Below are positions 14,383-21,629 of a stretch of 64,000 bases of DNA, one piece after another. The translations under genes and the position numbers were made by a program. The stretch covers positions 1-64,000 of the forward strand of contig NZ_BOVL01000057.1 of the NCBI RefSeq assembly GCF_019972155.1. Reading direction: 5' to 3'. Below the pieces are notes generated by a model. The model did not search any database. It saw only the letters and a program-made list of their open reading frames with translations, and was not told where the DNA came from. Position 1 is the stretch's first letter. Each line of letters opens with the position of its first letter. This DNA is from Bradyrhizobium sp. RD5-C2. Lineage in GTDB: Bacteria; Pseudomonadota; Alphaproteobacteria; Rhizobiales; Xanthobacteraceae.

Positions 14383-16515
14383 CTACACGCTGCCGACGGT
14401 CTTCAGCCGGGCCCGCGGATGGATCTCGGCCTGCGACAAGACGGTGGTTTGTGAGCGGAACCGTTCCACCAGCGAGCGAACGAATGGCCGGATCGCGGCC
14501 GAGGTCACCAGCACCGGCGCCTCGCCTTCGCGCGCCGCCTGTTCGAAAGCGTTGCGCACGGCGGTCATGAATTCCGACAGCTTGGAGGGCTGCATCGCCA
14601 GGCTGCGATCGTCGCCTTGACCGACGATCGATTCGGCAAACGCCTGCTCCCAGCGCGCCGACAGCGCGATCAGCGGCAGATAGCCGTTCGGCGAGGTGTT
14701 CTGGGCGCAGATCTGCCGCGCCAGCCGGGCGCGGACATGCTCGACCATGGTGGCCGGATTGCGCGAGAACGCCAGCGCGTCGGCGATGCCCTCGAGAATG
14801 GTGGAGAGATCGCGGATCGAGATGCGCTCGGCGAGCAGCAATTGCAGCACGCGCTGGATACCCGACACCGTGACCTGGCTCGGCACGATGTCCTTGATCA
14901 GCTCGCCCTGCTCCTTCGGCAGGTCCTTCAAGAGCTTCTGCACCTCGCCATAGGACAGCAAGTCCGACATGTTGGTCTTGAGCAGCTCGGTCAGGTGCGT
15001 CGACAGCACGGTCGCGGCATCGACCACGGTGTAGCCCTTCAGCGCGGCCTCTTCCTTCAGGCCGGCATCGACCCAGGTCGCGGGCAGGCCGAAGGTCGGT
15101 TCGATGGTGTGGATGCCGGGGAGCTGCACCTGGTTGCCGGCGGGATCCATGACCATGAACTGGCTCGGCCAGATCTTCCCGGTGCCGGCGTCGACTTCCT
15201 TGATCTTGATGGCGTAGCTGTTGGCCTCGAGCTGGACATTGTCGAGGATACGCACCGCCGGCATCACGAAGCCCATCTCGATCGCGAGCGAGCGGCGCAG
15301 CGCCTTGATCTGCTCGGTGAGGCGGTCGGTGCCGTCAGGGCCGTTGACCAGCGGCAGCAGCGCGTAGCCGAGCTCGATCTTGAGGTCGTCGATCTTCAGC
15401 GCGGCGGCGATCGGCTCTTCCGCGGCGGCAGCGGCCGCGGCCGCGGCTGCAGCGGGGGCGGCAGCGGCGGCGGCCTCGGCGGCGTTGGCGACCCGCTTCT
15501 TCTTGCGCGCGTTCCAGGCCAGCGCCGCGGCGCCGGAGCCCAGCGCCATGAACGGCAGCGTCGGAATGCCCGGCAGCAGCGCCAGCACCAGCATGACGCC
15601 GGCCGACATGCCGAGCGCCTGCGGATAGCCGGAGAGCTGGCGCATCAGCGCCTTGTCGGCGGCGCCGGTAATGCCGGCCTTGGAAACCAGGAGGCCGGCG
15701 GCGGTCGAGACGATCAGCGCCGGCACCTGGGTGACGAGGCCGTCGCCGACCGTCAGCACGGTGTAGGTGCGGGCGGCTTCGCCGAAGGAGAGGCCCTGCT
15801 GGGCAACGCCGATGATGATGCCGCCGACGATGTTGATGCCGACGATCAGGAGGCCGGCGATGGCGTCGCCGCGGACGAACTTCGAGGCGCCGTCCATCGC
15901 GCCGAAGAAGCCGCTCTCGTCTTCCAGCGCCTTGCGGCGCTCCTTGGCGGCCTTCTCGTCGATCAGTCCGGCGGACAGGTCGGCGTCGATCGCCATCTGC
16001 TTGCCGGGCATCGAGTCCAGTTGGAAGCGCGCCGCGACTTCGGCGATACGGCCCGAACCCTTGGTGATGACCACGAAGTTCACGATCACCAGGATCGCGA
16101 ACACGATGATGCCGATCACGAAGTTGCCGCCCATCACGAAGTTGCCGAACGCCTCGATGACATGGCCGGCAGCCGCCGTGCCCTCGTGGCCGTGGCTCAG
16201 GATCAGCCGGGTCGAGGCCATGTTCAGCGACAGCCGCATCATGGTCGAGATCAGCAGGATGGTCGGAAACGACGAGAATTCCAGCGGCGCCTGGATGAAC
16301 AGCGAGGTCATCAGGATCAGGATCGAGATCGTGATCGAGACCGCCAGAAAGAGGTCGAGCACGATCGAGGGCAGCGGCAGGATCAGCACCACCAGGATGG
16401 TGAGGACGCCGAGCGCCAGCGCGAGATCGCCGCGCTTGAGGATGTCGCCGATCTCGCCGAGACCAGGCAATCCGCCCTTGCCTGCCGTGCCCTGACCCGC
16501 CGTGACGTCGACCAT
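14383..16515 (-). CDS. flhA: flagellar biosynthesis protein FlhA
   Basis: 710 residues from ATG 16515; an in-frame start 114 bases upstream adds a Pro/Arg-rich extension unlike FlhA. FlhA forms the nonameric export gate. The N-terminal half has about eight membrane helices (residues 30-335) with the FHIPEP signature around 156-183 (AEVAARFQLDSMPGKQMAIDADL); the C-terminal half (about 370-710) is the cytosolic domain that docks export chaperones. The two are joined by an unusually pure alanine linker (about residues 345-367). A CtrA-type box lies 173 bp upstream of the start, consistent with control as an early flagellar gene. It is separated from fliIJ by the ECF genes and appears monocistronic here. 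Confidence 0.97.
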   Translation of the reverse strand: MVDVTAGQGTAGKGGLPGLGEIGDILKRGDLALALGVLTILVVLILPLPSIVLDLFLAVSITISILILMTSLFIQAPLEFSSFPTILLISTMMRLSLNMASTRLILSHGHEGTAAAGHVIEAFGNFVMGGNFVIGIIVFAILVIVNFVVITKGSGRIAEVAARFQLDSMPGKQMAIDADLSAGLIDEKAAKERRKALEDESGFFGAMDGASKFVRGDAIAGLLIVGINIVGGIIIGVAQQGLSFGEAARTYTVLTVGDGLVTQVPALIVSTAAGLLVSKAGITGAADKALMRQLSGYPQALGMSAGVMLVLALLPGIPTLPFMALGSGAAALAWNARKKKRVANAAEAAAAAAPAAAAAAAAAAAEEPIAAALKIDDLKIELGYALLPLVNGPDGTDRLTEQIKALRRSLAIEMGFVMPAVRILDNVQLEANSYAIKIKEVDAGTGKIWPSQFMVMDPAGNQVQLPGIHTIEPTFGLPATWVDAGLKEEAALKGYTVVDAATVLSTHLTELLKTNMSDLLSYGEVQKLLKDLPKEQGELIKDIVPSQVTVSGIQRVLQLLLAERISIRDLSTILEGIADALAFSRNPATMVEHVRARLARQICAQNTSPNGYLPLIALSARWEQAFAESIVGQGDDRSLAMQPSKLSEFMTAVRNAFEQAAREGEAPVLVTSAAIRPFVRSLVERFRSQTTVLSQAEIHPRARLKTVGSV

Positions 16516-16687
16516 GGTAGCCGCTCTCCCCCGCGACTGGCGGCTACGGCCGCCAAGCGTCTGCGCGACGGCCGCAGGGCCGCCGTTCCGAAAGTGAGGC
16601 ACCGCGCTGGCGTCCACGGGGATCTCCACCCGCTATACGCGTTCGACGACACTCGACTTCACTCGGCAATTCTTGCCGGGTGTATGG

Positions 16688-16702
16688 TTAGCAAAGGGTT
16701 AA
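16688..16702 (-). promoter_or_regulatory. CtrA-type binding site upstream of flhA
   Basis: Minus-strand sequence TTAA-CCCTTTG-CTAA followed by CCAT matches the CtrA consensus TTAA-N7-TTAACCAT with one mismatch in the paired tetramers. It lies in the 299-bp gap 16516-16814, which otherwise holds no gene, and ctrA itself is encoded in this window. Confidence 0.6.
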
Positions 16703-16814
16703 CAGGTGCGTTTTGCGGGGTGCGCGGGTCGTCGCAGGCGCCGGGCATGGGGCATCCCGGCCGGGGCGGGCGGGTCGGAGCGCCCGGCTGTCCTTCGGGG
16801 CGGGTTCGCTGCCT

Positions 16815-17111
16815 CTATCTCAGCGCGCCCAGCACGGCGCCCGATGCGGCGATGAGGCCGAGCGTGATGACGCTGGCGCGCCACAGCAATTGCTGCCGGG
16901 CAGCGCGCCGGTCGTGGAAGGCCAGCCAGTCGTGGACAAAGCCCGTGGGGATGTCGAACACCACGGCAGGCTCGTCGCGATAGTGCGTCTCATGCTCGCA
17001 GTACATCGTCCGGACCGCAGGCACACCCAGCCGCTCGAGCTCGCAATGCCACTCCCAGGCATGCCGGCCGTTGGTCCAGCGATTTTCGAAGGGGATCACG
17101 TGTGATTCCAT
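16815..17111 (-). CDS. hypothetical tail-anchored membrane protein
   Basis: 98 residues from ATG 17111 (an in-frame ATG at 17150 adds 13 residues but lacks a better ribosome site). The soluble N-terminal part contains several Trp/His/Cys residues (HAWEWHCELERLG, YCEHETHYRDEPAVVF) and the C terminus ends in a hydrophobic helix (LLWRASVITLGLIAASGAVLGAL, about residues 73-95), so it may be C-terminally anchored in the membrane. It is not recognised as a named family. It is followed on the same strand upstream by another small hypothetical gene, 104 bp away. Confidence 0.6.
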   Translation of the reverse strand: MESHVIPFENRWTNGRHAWEWHCELERLGVPAVRTMYCEHETHYRDEPAVVFDIPTGFVHDWLAFHDRRAARQQLLWRASVITLGLIAASGAVLGALR

Positions 17112-17215
17112 GACGAGCCTCCTGGCCCACCCTTGAACCTCACGTGGCAAGTCTAGCTCAATATTCCGACCGGCGCGAGATCGGCGTCGGCTGCCCGAGA
17201 CCGATCATGGCGGCG

Positions 17216-17425
17216 TCAATTGGTTGAGAGCATCCATTTGCGCCAATGCGTCGGCTGGATGTCGAGATGCCTGCTGCCGGCATGGTCGATCCATTCGGCA
17301 CCGTCCCGGTGGCACGGGAACATCAGCGCGTGCACCATGCCGTCATAGTCGAGGACACAGACCTCAAGCTCCCGGTCCGACGGCGCTGACGCAACGGGCA
17401 ACCACTCTGCTGACGACGAATGCAT
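17216..17425 (-). CDS. small hypothetical soluble protein
   Basis: 69 residues, ATG 17425. The composition is protein-like, with Trp/His/Asp-rich segments (PCHRDGAEWIDHAGSRHLDIQPTHWRKW) and the APSDRELEVCVLDYDG stretch typical of small conserved proteins in Bradyrhizobium and relatives. There is no signal peptide, membrane helix or catalytic motif I can name. It shares its strand with the preceding tail-anchored protein gene. The interval 17426-17695 upstream contains no other gene. Confidence 0.6.
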   Translation of the reverse strand: MHSSSAEWLPVASAPSDRELEVCVLDYDGMVHALMFPCHRDGAEWIDHAGSRHLDIQPTHWRKWMLSTN

Positions 17426-17695
17426 GACGATCCTCCGAACGATGTGCGCTTCGATCCTTTAACCTTGCGAGCTGCGCGCCAACCGGGCGGGATGATAGGT
17501 CCGGACGGCGAGCCGCCAATGTGAACCGGCTCGCATTTTAGCAGTTTTTCTCATCAACATGGATCACGGTTCGACGGACGATATTCCCGCTCGATCGGTC
17601 CGCTGCGATCGCTGCGGTGCACGATGCTGATTGAACTTTCGCGGCCCGGCCTCCGACCAAACGGCAGCAACGCCACTCAGCCACTCGAGGCATCG

Positions 17696-18139
17696 ATGTC
17701 GAACCGGGCAGGTCGAACCATGACAGCAGGGCTTGCTGCCGCGATCGCGCTGCTGTCTGTGCCGGCGTCCGCGGTGACGCTGCCGGACGACCGGGCCTGG
17801 ATGATCCGCATGATCGCCTGCAAGGGTAACGGTGTCCTGATGGAGGTCTACCTGCCGCAATCCGTCGTCTTCGCGCCGCATGGCGGCATGGCCGCGGGCA
17901 AGACGGCGGATGGCTACTACACGCTCGATCTGACCGAGCTCAACAAGGGCAAGGACCTGGAGCCGGTGCATGTGACGATGAGTGCGGACAAGAAGTCCGT
18001 CACCGTCGACCAGTACACACGCGGCTTGCCGCCGACCCGCATACCGGTCAGCGGCGGCACCGTGGATTTCGATCAGCGCTTCGGCATCGGTGCGAAGTGC
18101 GGTCCGTTCCAGGCGCAGGATCCGAACTACGGCAATTGA
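17696..18139 (+). CDS. exported hypothetical protein
   Basis: 147 residues from ATG 17696, chosen because it starts a good signal peptide (MSNRAGRTMTAGLAAAIALLSVPASA, cleavage near residue 27); the frame is open from 17624 but that extension is not signal-like. The mature part is about 120 residues with two Cys (in IACKGNG and GAKCGPF) that could form a disulfide and a mostly beta pattern. No family is recognised. It is probably periplasmic. It is followed after 46 bp by an MFS carrier gene in the same direction, though a functional link is not evident. Confidence 0.65.
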   Translation: MSNRAGRTMTAGLAAAIALLSVPASAVTLPDDRAWMIRMIACKGNGVLMEVYLPQSVVFAPHGGMAAGKTADGYYTLDLTELNKGKDLEPVHVTMSADKKSVTVDQYTRGLPPTRIPVSGGTVDFDQRFGIGAKCGPFQAQDPNYGN

Positions 18140-18185
18140 GCCGCCTCACGCGCCGGTGAAGGCAGTGCGTCCCCCTTGCTGACGC

Positions 18186-19484
18186 ATGCCTAATCTCTCT
18201 GCAATGTGGCTTGACCCGGAGGCAAATGCCGACGAAGTTCCGCGTGCCGTGGTAATTTCTTCTGAATTTTCCCCTGAAGCCGCAGTGTTCATTCCCGACT
18301 CGCGCCGGGCATGGCTGCGCCTTGCGATAGCCGTGGTGATCGGCTCGCTCGGTAGCGTCGGCATGTGGTCGGTCGTGGTGGCGTTGCCGGCTGTGCAGAC
18401 CGACTTCGGCGCGACCCGCGGAACGGCGTCGCTTGCCTTCACCATGGTGATGCTCGGCTTCGGCCTCGGGCAGGTCGTGACCGGCAAGATCAGCGATCGC
18501 TACGGCATCGTCACGGCAATCGGCGCCGGGATCGGTATTCTCGGCCTCGGCTATATCTGCGCCGGCTACGCGACGTCGATCTGGGCCTTCATCCTGGTGC
18601 ATTTCGCGATCGGCCTGTCGTCGGCTGCTACCTTCGGCCCCCTGATGGCGGAGGCCTCGCACTGGTTCGAGCGCTACCGCGGCCTTGCGGTCGCGATCGC
18701 CGCCAGCGGCAATTATGTCGGCGGCACGGTGTGGCCGCCGCTGGTCAATTTCGGGATGCAGAGCGTCGGCTGGCGCACCACCCATATCGCGATCGGCATC
18801 TTCACCGCGATCGCGATGGCGCTTGCGCTCGTGGTGCTGCGTCTGTTGATGGGCGCGGCGACCCGGCGCAACCATGTCAACGCGGCGCCGCCGCGGGTCG
18901 ACATGCGGCTCTCCACTAATGCGCTGACCGCGATCCTGTCGCTGGCGTCGATCTCCTGCTGCGTGGCGATGTCGATGCCGCAGGTTCACATCGTCGCCTA
19001 TTGCGGCGATCTCGGCTACGGCGTGGCGCGCGGCGCCGAGATGCTGTCGCTGATGCTGGGATTCGGCATCATCAGCCGGATCGGCTCCGGCTTCCTTGCC
19101 GACCGGATCGGCGGCATCCGCACGCTGCTGATCGGCTCGATCGCGCAGGGCGCGGCGCTCTTGTTCTACCTGTTCTTCGACAGCCTGACCTCGCTCTACG
19201 TCATCTCGGCGATGTTCGGCCTGTTCCAGGGCGGCATCGTGCCGAGCTACGCCATCATCGTGCGCGAGGCGATGCCGGCCGCCGAGGCCGCGACCCGGAT
19301 CGGCATCGTGATCTTCGCCTCGGTGTTCGGCATGTCGTTCGGCGGCTGGATCTCGGGCGTGATCTTCGACGCCACCGGCTCCTATGCCGCAGCCTTCGCC
19401 AATGGCCTGGCCTGGAACCTGCTTAATGTCAGCATCATCCTGCTGCTCATGATGCGGTCGCGGCAGCGGCTGGCGATCGCGTAA
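18186..19484 (+). CDS. MFS transporter, monocarboxylate/oxalate-formate antiporter type
   Basis: 432 residues with 12 hydrophobic helices after a roughly 35-residue polar N terminus. The loop 2-3 signature is GQVVTGKISDRYGIV, and the second half has SRIGSGFLADRIGGIRT, the pattern of the MCT/oxalate-formate branch of the major facilitator superfamily. Members move small organic anions in the inner membrane. The substrate cannot be deduced: no catabolic gene is adjacent, the upstream gene encodes a small exported protein and the downstream gene is convergent. An ATG at 18204 is an alternative start. Confidence 0.85.
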   Translation: MPNLSAMWLDPEANADEVPRAVVISSEFSPEAAVFIPDSRRAWLRLAIAVVIGSLGSVGMWSVVVALPAVQTDFGATRGTASLAFTMVMLGFGLGQVVTGKISDRYGIVTAIGAGIGILGLGYICAGYATSIWAFILVHFAIGLSSAATFGPLMAEASHWFERYRGLAVAIAASGNYVGGTVWPPLVNFGMQSVGWRTTHIAIGIFTAIAMALALVVLRLLMGAATRRNHVNAAPPRVDMRLSTNALTAILSLASISCCVAMSMPQVHIVAYCGDLGYGVARGAEMLSLMLGFGIISRIGSGFLADRIGGIRTLLIGSIAQGAALLFYLFFDSLTSLYVISAMFGLFQGGIVPSYAIIVREAMPAAEAATRIGIVIFASVFGMSFGGWISGVIFDATGSYAAAFANGLAWNLLNVSIILLLMMRSRQRLAIA

Positions 19485-19491
19485 CTCTCGC

Positions 19492-19896
19492 TCACACCGA
19501 TTGACCGGCCTTCAGCAACGAGCAGCCGGTGATCTTCAAACTGCCGTCGGCCTGCCGCTCCAGCGTGTAGAGCGCCTCCCACGCCTCGCCATTGGCGTCG
19601 ACGATCTGAACGCGTTGCGCGATCCGATCGCCTGCGCTCTGCGCCGCGCCGAACTCGAAGCTCCTGTGGCGATAGACCGGCGCGTATTGGTTCTGCACCA
19701 TCGACATGAAGATATCGGCCTGCGGAAAGATCTGCCGGATCGCGGGTGCGGCATAGGAATAGGCCGCCGCGGCGTCGTCGCGACCGAACGCCTGCTCCTG
19801 GGCGCGGATCACGCCTTGCGCCGTTGTGACGTCATCGGCTGCTGCGGGAGCGAGCGAGCCCAGCAGAATAGCGACCAACAGCAGGATCATGCGCAT
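19492..19896 (-). CDS. exported DUF4864-type protein
   Basis: 134 residues from ATG 19896, which begins a signal peptide (MRMILLLVAILLGSLAPAAADD, cleavage near residue 20). The mature domain (about residues 22-134) has the alternating helix/strand pattern and the AYSYAAPAIRQIFPQADIFMSMVQ segment of DUF4864 proteins, NTF2-like in appearance. A periplasmic location is expected; the function is unknown. It is transcribed convergently with the MFS gene (7 bp between stops) and is downstream of the acetyltransferase-like gene on the same strand. Confidence 0.7.
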   Translation of the reverse strand: MRMILLLVAILLGSLAPAAADDVTTAQGVIRAQEQAFGRDDAAAAYSYAAPAIRQIFPQADIFMSMVQNQYAPVYRHRSFEFGAAQSAGDRIAQRVQIVDANGEAWEALYTLERQADGSLKITGCSLLKAGQSV

Positions 19897-20043
19897 GCGA
19901 TGGCTCCGTCGGCGATCGGACCTTCCAGCCGCCGCAAGGCTACTCCCGCGCGGCTGTGGCGGCAACGGAGCAGGGCGCGTTCGCCGGCCAGGCCCGCACA
20001 CGAATCGGCCGCGCGCGGCCGAGCCGGATCGAGCCGCGCGATC

Positions 20044-20478
20044 TCAGTTGACGCGCCGCTTGGGGTGCCGCAGCGCCTCGGCAGTCGGGCACCGCGCGCG
20101 CCGCGGATAGCGGGCTGCGAATGGCTGCTCGATGGTGACGTTCTGGCAGCCGTATTGCGCCGAAACCTCGGCGATGACGTTCGATACCGCCTCGTCGATC
20201 CGCGAGCCGGGCAGGTGCGCAACGATGAGATCGCTGATGCTGAGCCGCTTGCGGACGCGCAGGTCGCTGTCGATGCGATAACTGAACAGGGCATGGATCA
20301 CGCCGCGGCGATCGCGGATCGCGATCAGCCCGGTCTCGGGCGAGCTGCCGCGGCTGCGCCGGCGCACGAACCGCAGCCATTGCTCCGTGGTAATACTGGC
20401 ATCATGCATGAACACCAGCGGATAGGCCGCGATCGCATGCTGATGGTCGATTGGAAGTGCTTGGAATTGCTCATTCAT
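20044..20478 (-). CDS. hypothetical protein with GNAT-like features, under an FNR box
   Basis: 144 residues from ATG 20478 (MNEQFQALPIDHQHAIAAYPLVFMHD). The central segment GLIAIRDRRGVIHALFSYRID followed by LIVAHLPGSRIDEAVSNVIAEVSAQYGC has the strand-strand-helix order of a GNAT acetyltransferase core, but the acetyl-CoA loop is not clear, so this is tentative. It is divergent from the Crp/Fnr-type regulator gene; the shared region has two perfect FNR/FixK boxes, one centred 60 bp upstream of this start, so low-oxygen induction is likely. Confidence 0.6.
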   Translation of the reverse strand: MNEQFQALPIDHQHAIAAYPLVFMHDASITTEQWLRFVRRRSRGSSPETGLIAIRDRRGVIHALFSYRIDSDLRVRKRLSISDLIVAHLPGSRIDEAVSNVIAEVSAQYGCQNVTIEQPFAARYPRRARCPTAEALRHPKRRVN

Positions 20479-20531
20479 CGCCGGATTTCCCCGATGATGG
20501 GCACTACTGCTGGGGAAACGGCGGCGCAGCA

Positions 20532-20545
20532 TTGATCTGCATCAA
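20532..20545 (-). promoter_or_regulatory. FNR/FixK box 1 (TTGATCTGCATCAA)
   Basis: Perfect match to TTGAT-N4-ATCAA. Its centre is about 60 bp upstream of the leftward gene at 20478, so a start site 41.5 bp downstream would give a leader of about 19 nt; assigned to that promoter by spacing. Confidence 0.8.
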
Positions 20546-20557
20546 TGCGGCCGGCCG

Positions 20558-20571
20558 TTGATCCAGATCAA
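20558..20571 (+). promoter_or_regulatory. FNR/FixK box 2 (TTGATCCAGATCAA)
   Basis: Second perfect TTGAT-N4-ATCAA site, 26 bp from the first. It is centred about 55 bp upstream of the regulator's ATG at 20620, the spacing of a class II activated promoter with a leader of about 14 nt. This suggests auto-regulation or control by FixK2. Confidence 0.8.
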
Positions 20572-20619
20572 ATCGGGGTTGATAGTGTCGAGATTCTAAC
20601 CTCGCGGACCCCCGAAGCC

Positions 20620-21372
20620 ATGAGCATTGCCGAACCACTGCTGGATTCGTGCGCCGGCGCGACTCCGTGCGACTGCAGGCACGGCCATGCCACGAACGGC
20701 TGCGAGGATTGCAAGGTCAGGCTGTTCAGCGTCTGCGCCGCACTGGAATCGTCCGAGCTCGAGGAGCTCGACCGGATCAGCCAGGCGAAGCAGGTCCCGG
20801 CAAGAACGACGCTGTTCGAGCAGAGTGCGCTGGCGGGGAGCGTGTTCAACGTCACCGACGGGGTGGTGCGGCTCTACAAATCATTGCCCGATGGTCGCCG
20901 CCAGATCGTGGGTTTCGCGCTGCCGGGCGACTTCCTCGGGCTTGCGCTGCAGGACCGCTACGGCGTCACCGCGGAGGCGGTCAACGCGGTCGCGGTTTGC
21001 CGTTTCGCGCGATCGGCGTTCCTCACCTATGTCGACGGCAAGCCGCACCTGCTGCGCCGCCTGCATGAGTTCGCGGGGCACGAGCTGAGCCTGGCGCAGG
21101 ACCAGATGCTGCTGCTCGGGCGGCGCACTGCCGAGGAGAAGATCGCCGCATTCCTGCTCAACATGCAGACGCGATACGCCCGGATCGGAAGCGTGTCCGT
21201 CACCGTGCCGCTGCCGATGAGCCGGCAGGACATCGCCGACTATCTCGGTCTCACCATCGAGACGGTGAGCCGCACCCTGACCCGCCTTGCGCGCGAGAAG
21301 GTGGTGTTGATCGTGCCCGATGGTGTGCGGCTGCTCGATCTCGAACGGCTCCGGCTGAGCGGCGCGAGCTGA
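20620..21372 (+). CDS. FNR/FnrN-type Fe-S oxygen-responsive transcription regulator
   Basis: 250 residues, Crp/Fnr superfamily. The N terminus holds a cysteine set C11, C17, C19, C28-x2-C31-x7-C39, and the sensor domain has C127; C28/C31/C39 plus C127 fit the ligands of an FNR-type [4Fe-4S] cluster. The cyclic-nucleotide-like beta barrel spans about residues 45-165, the helix-turn-helix 200-223, with Glu214, Ser217, Arg218 (ETVSRTLTRL), the residues that read TTGAT half-sites. It should activate genes at low oxygen; two such sites lie just upstream. FixK2 lacks the cysteine cluster, so this is a FnrN/FixK1/AadR-type protein. ATG 20620 is preferred because it starts before the cysteines and sits correctly behind the boxes. 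Confidence 0.88.
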   Translation: MSIAEPLLDSCAGATPCDCRHGHATNGCEDCKVRLFSVCAALESSELEELDRISQAKQVPARTTLFEQSALAGSVFNVTDGVVRLYKSLPDGRRQIVGFALPGDFLGLALQDRYGVTAEAVNAVAVCRFARSAFLTYVDGKPHLLRRLHEFAGHELSLAQDQMLLLGRRTAEEKIAAFLLNMQTRYARIGSVSVTVPLPMSRQDIADYLGLTIETVSRTLTRLAREKVVLIVPDGVRLLDLERLRLSGAS

Positions 21373-21454
21373 CGCTACGGCGTCGGCTTTTGATCCAGCA
21401 CAAGGCGATCCGCACGCAGGCGCGCTAGGTCTCTCCACCATAAGGAGACGACCC

Positions 21455-21556
21455 ATGCCTCTCGACACCATCCTCGTCATGATCGCAGTCACCGCGATGT
21501 TCGCCACCATTGCCGCCGTCATCGCGTGGGGCGACCGGCAGACCCGCGATTTGTGA
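21455..21556 (+). CDS. 33-residue single-pass membrane protein
   Basis: A short frame: MPLDTILVMIAVTAMFATIA, AVIAWGDRQTRDL, stop TGA at 21554-21556. A strong ribosome site TAAGGAG (21441-21447) precedes the ATG at a suitable distance. Residues about 5-25 form one hydrophobic helix, with a charged C-terminal tail (GDRQTRD). It lies 82 bp after the FNR-type regulator gene in the same direction and could be co-transcribed. Similar tiny membrane proteins exist in Bradyrhizobium as far as I recall; the function is unknown. Confidence 0.65.
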   Translation: MPLDTILVMIAVTAMFATIAAVIAWGDRQTRDL

Positions 21557-21629
21557 TAGCGTCGTGTGACCACAGCCTTTCCGCTCCGATTTGAATCGAA
21601 ACGGGGCATCCACTTCGCTTGAGAGCGCT

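Noticed and set aside
14617..16983. 788-codon open frame antisense to flhA
   Set aside because: The translation is Arg/His/Asp/Gln-rich low-information sequence, the usual mirror of a GC-rich gene; flhA on the other strand has full family homology.
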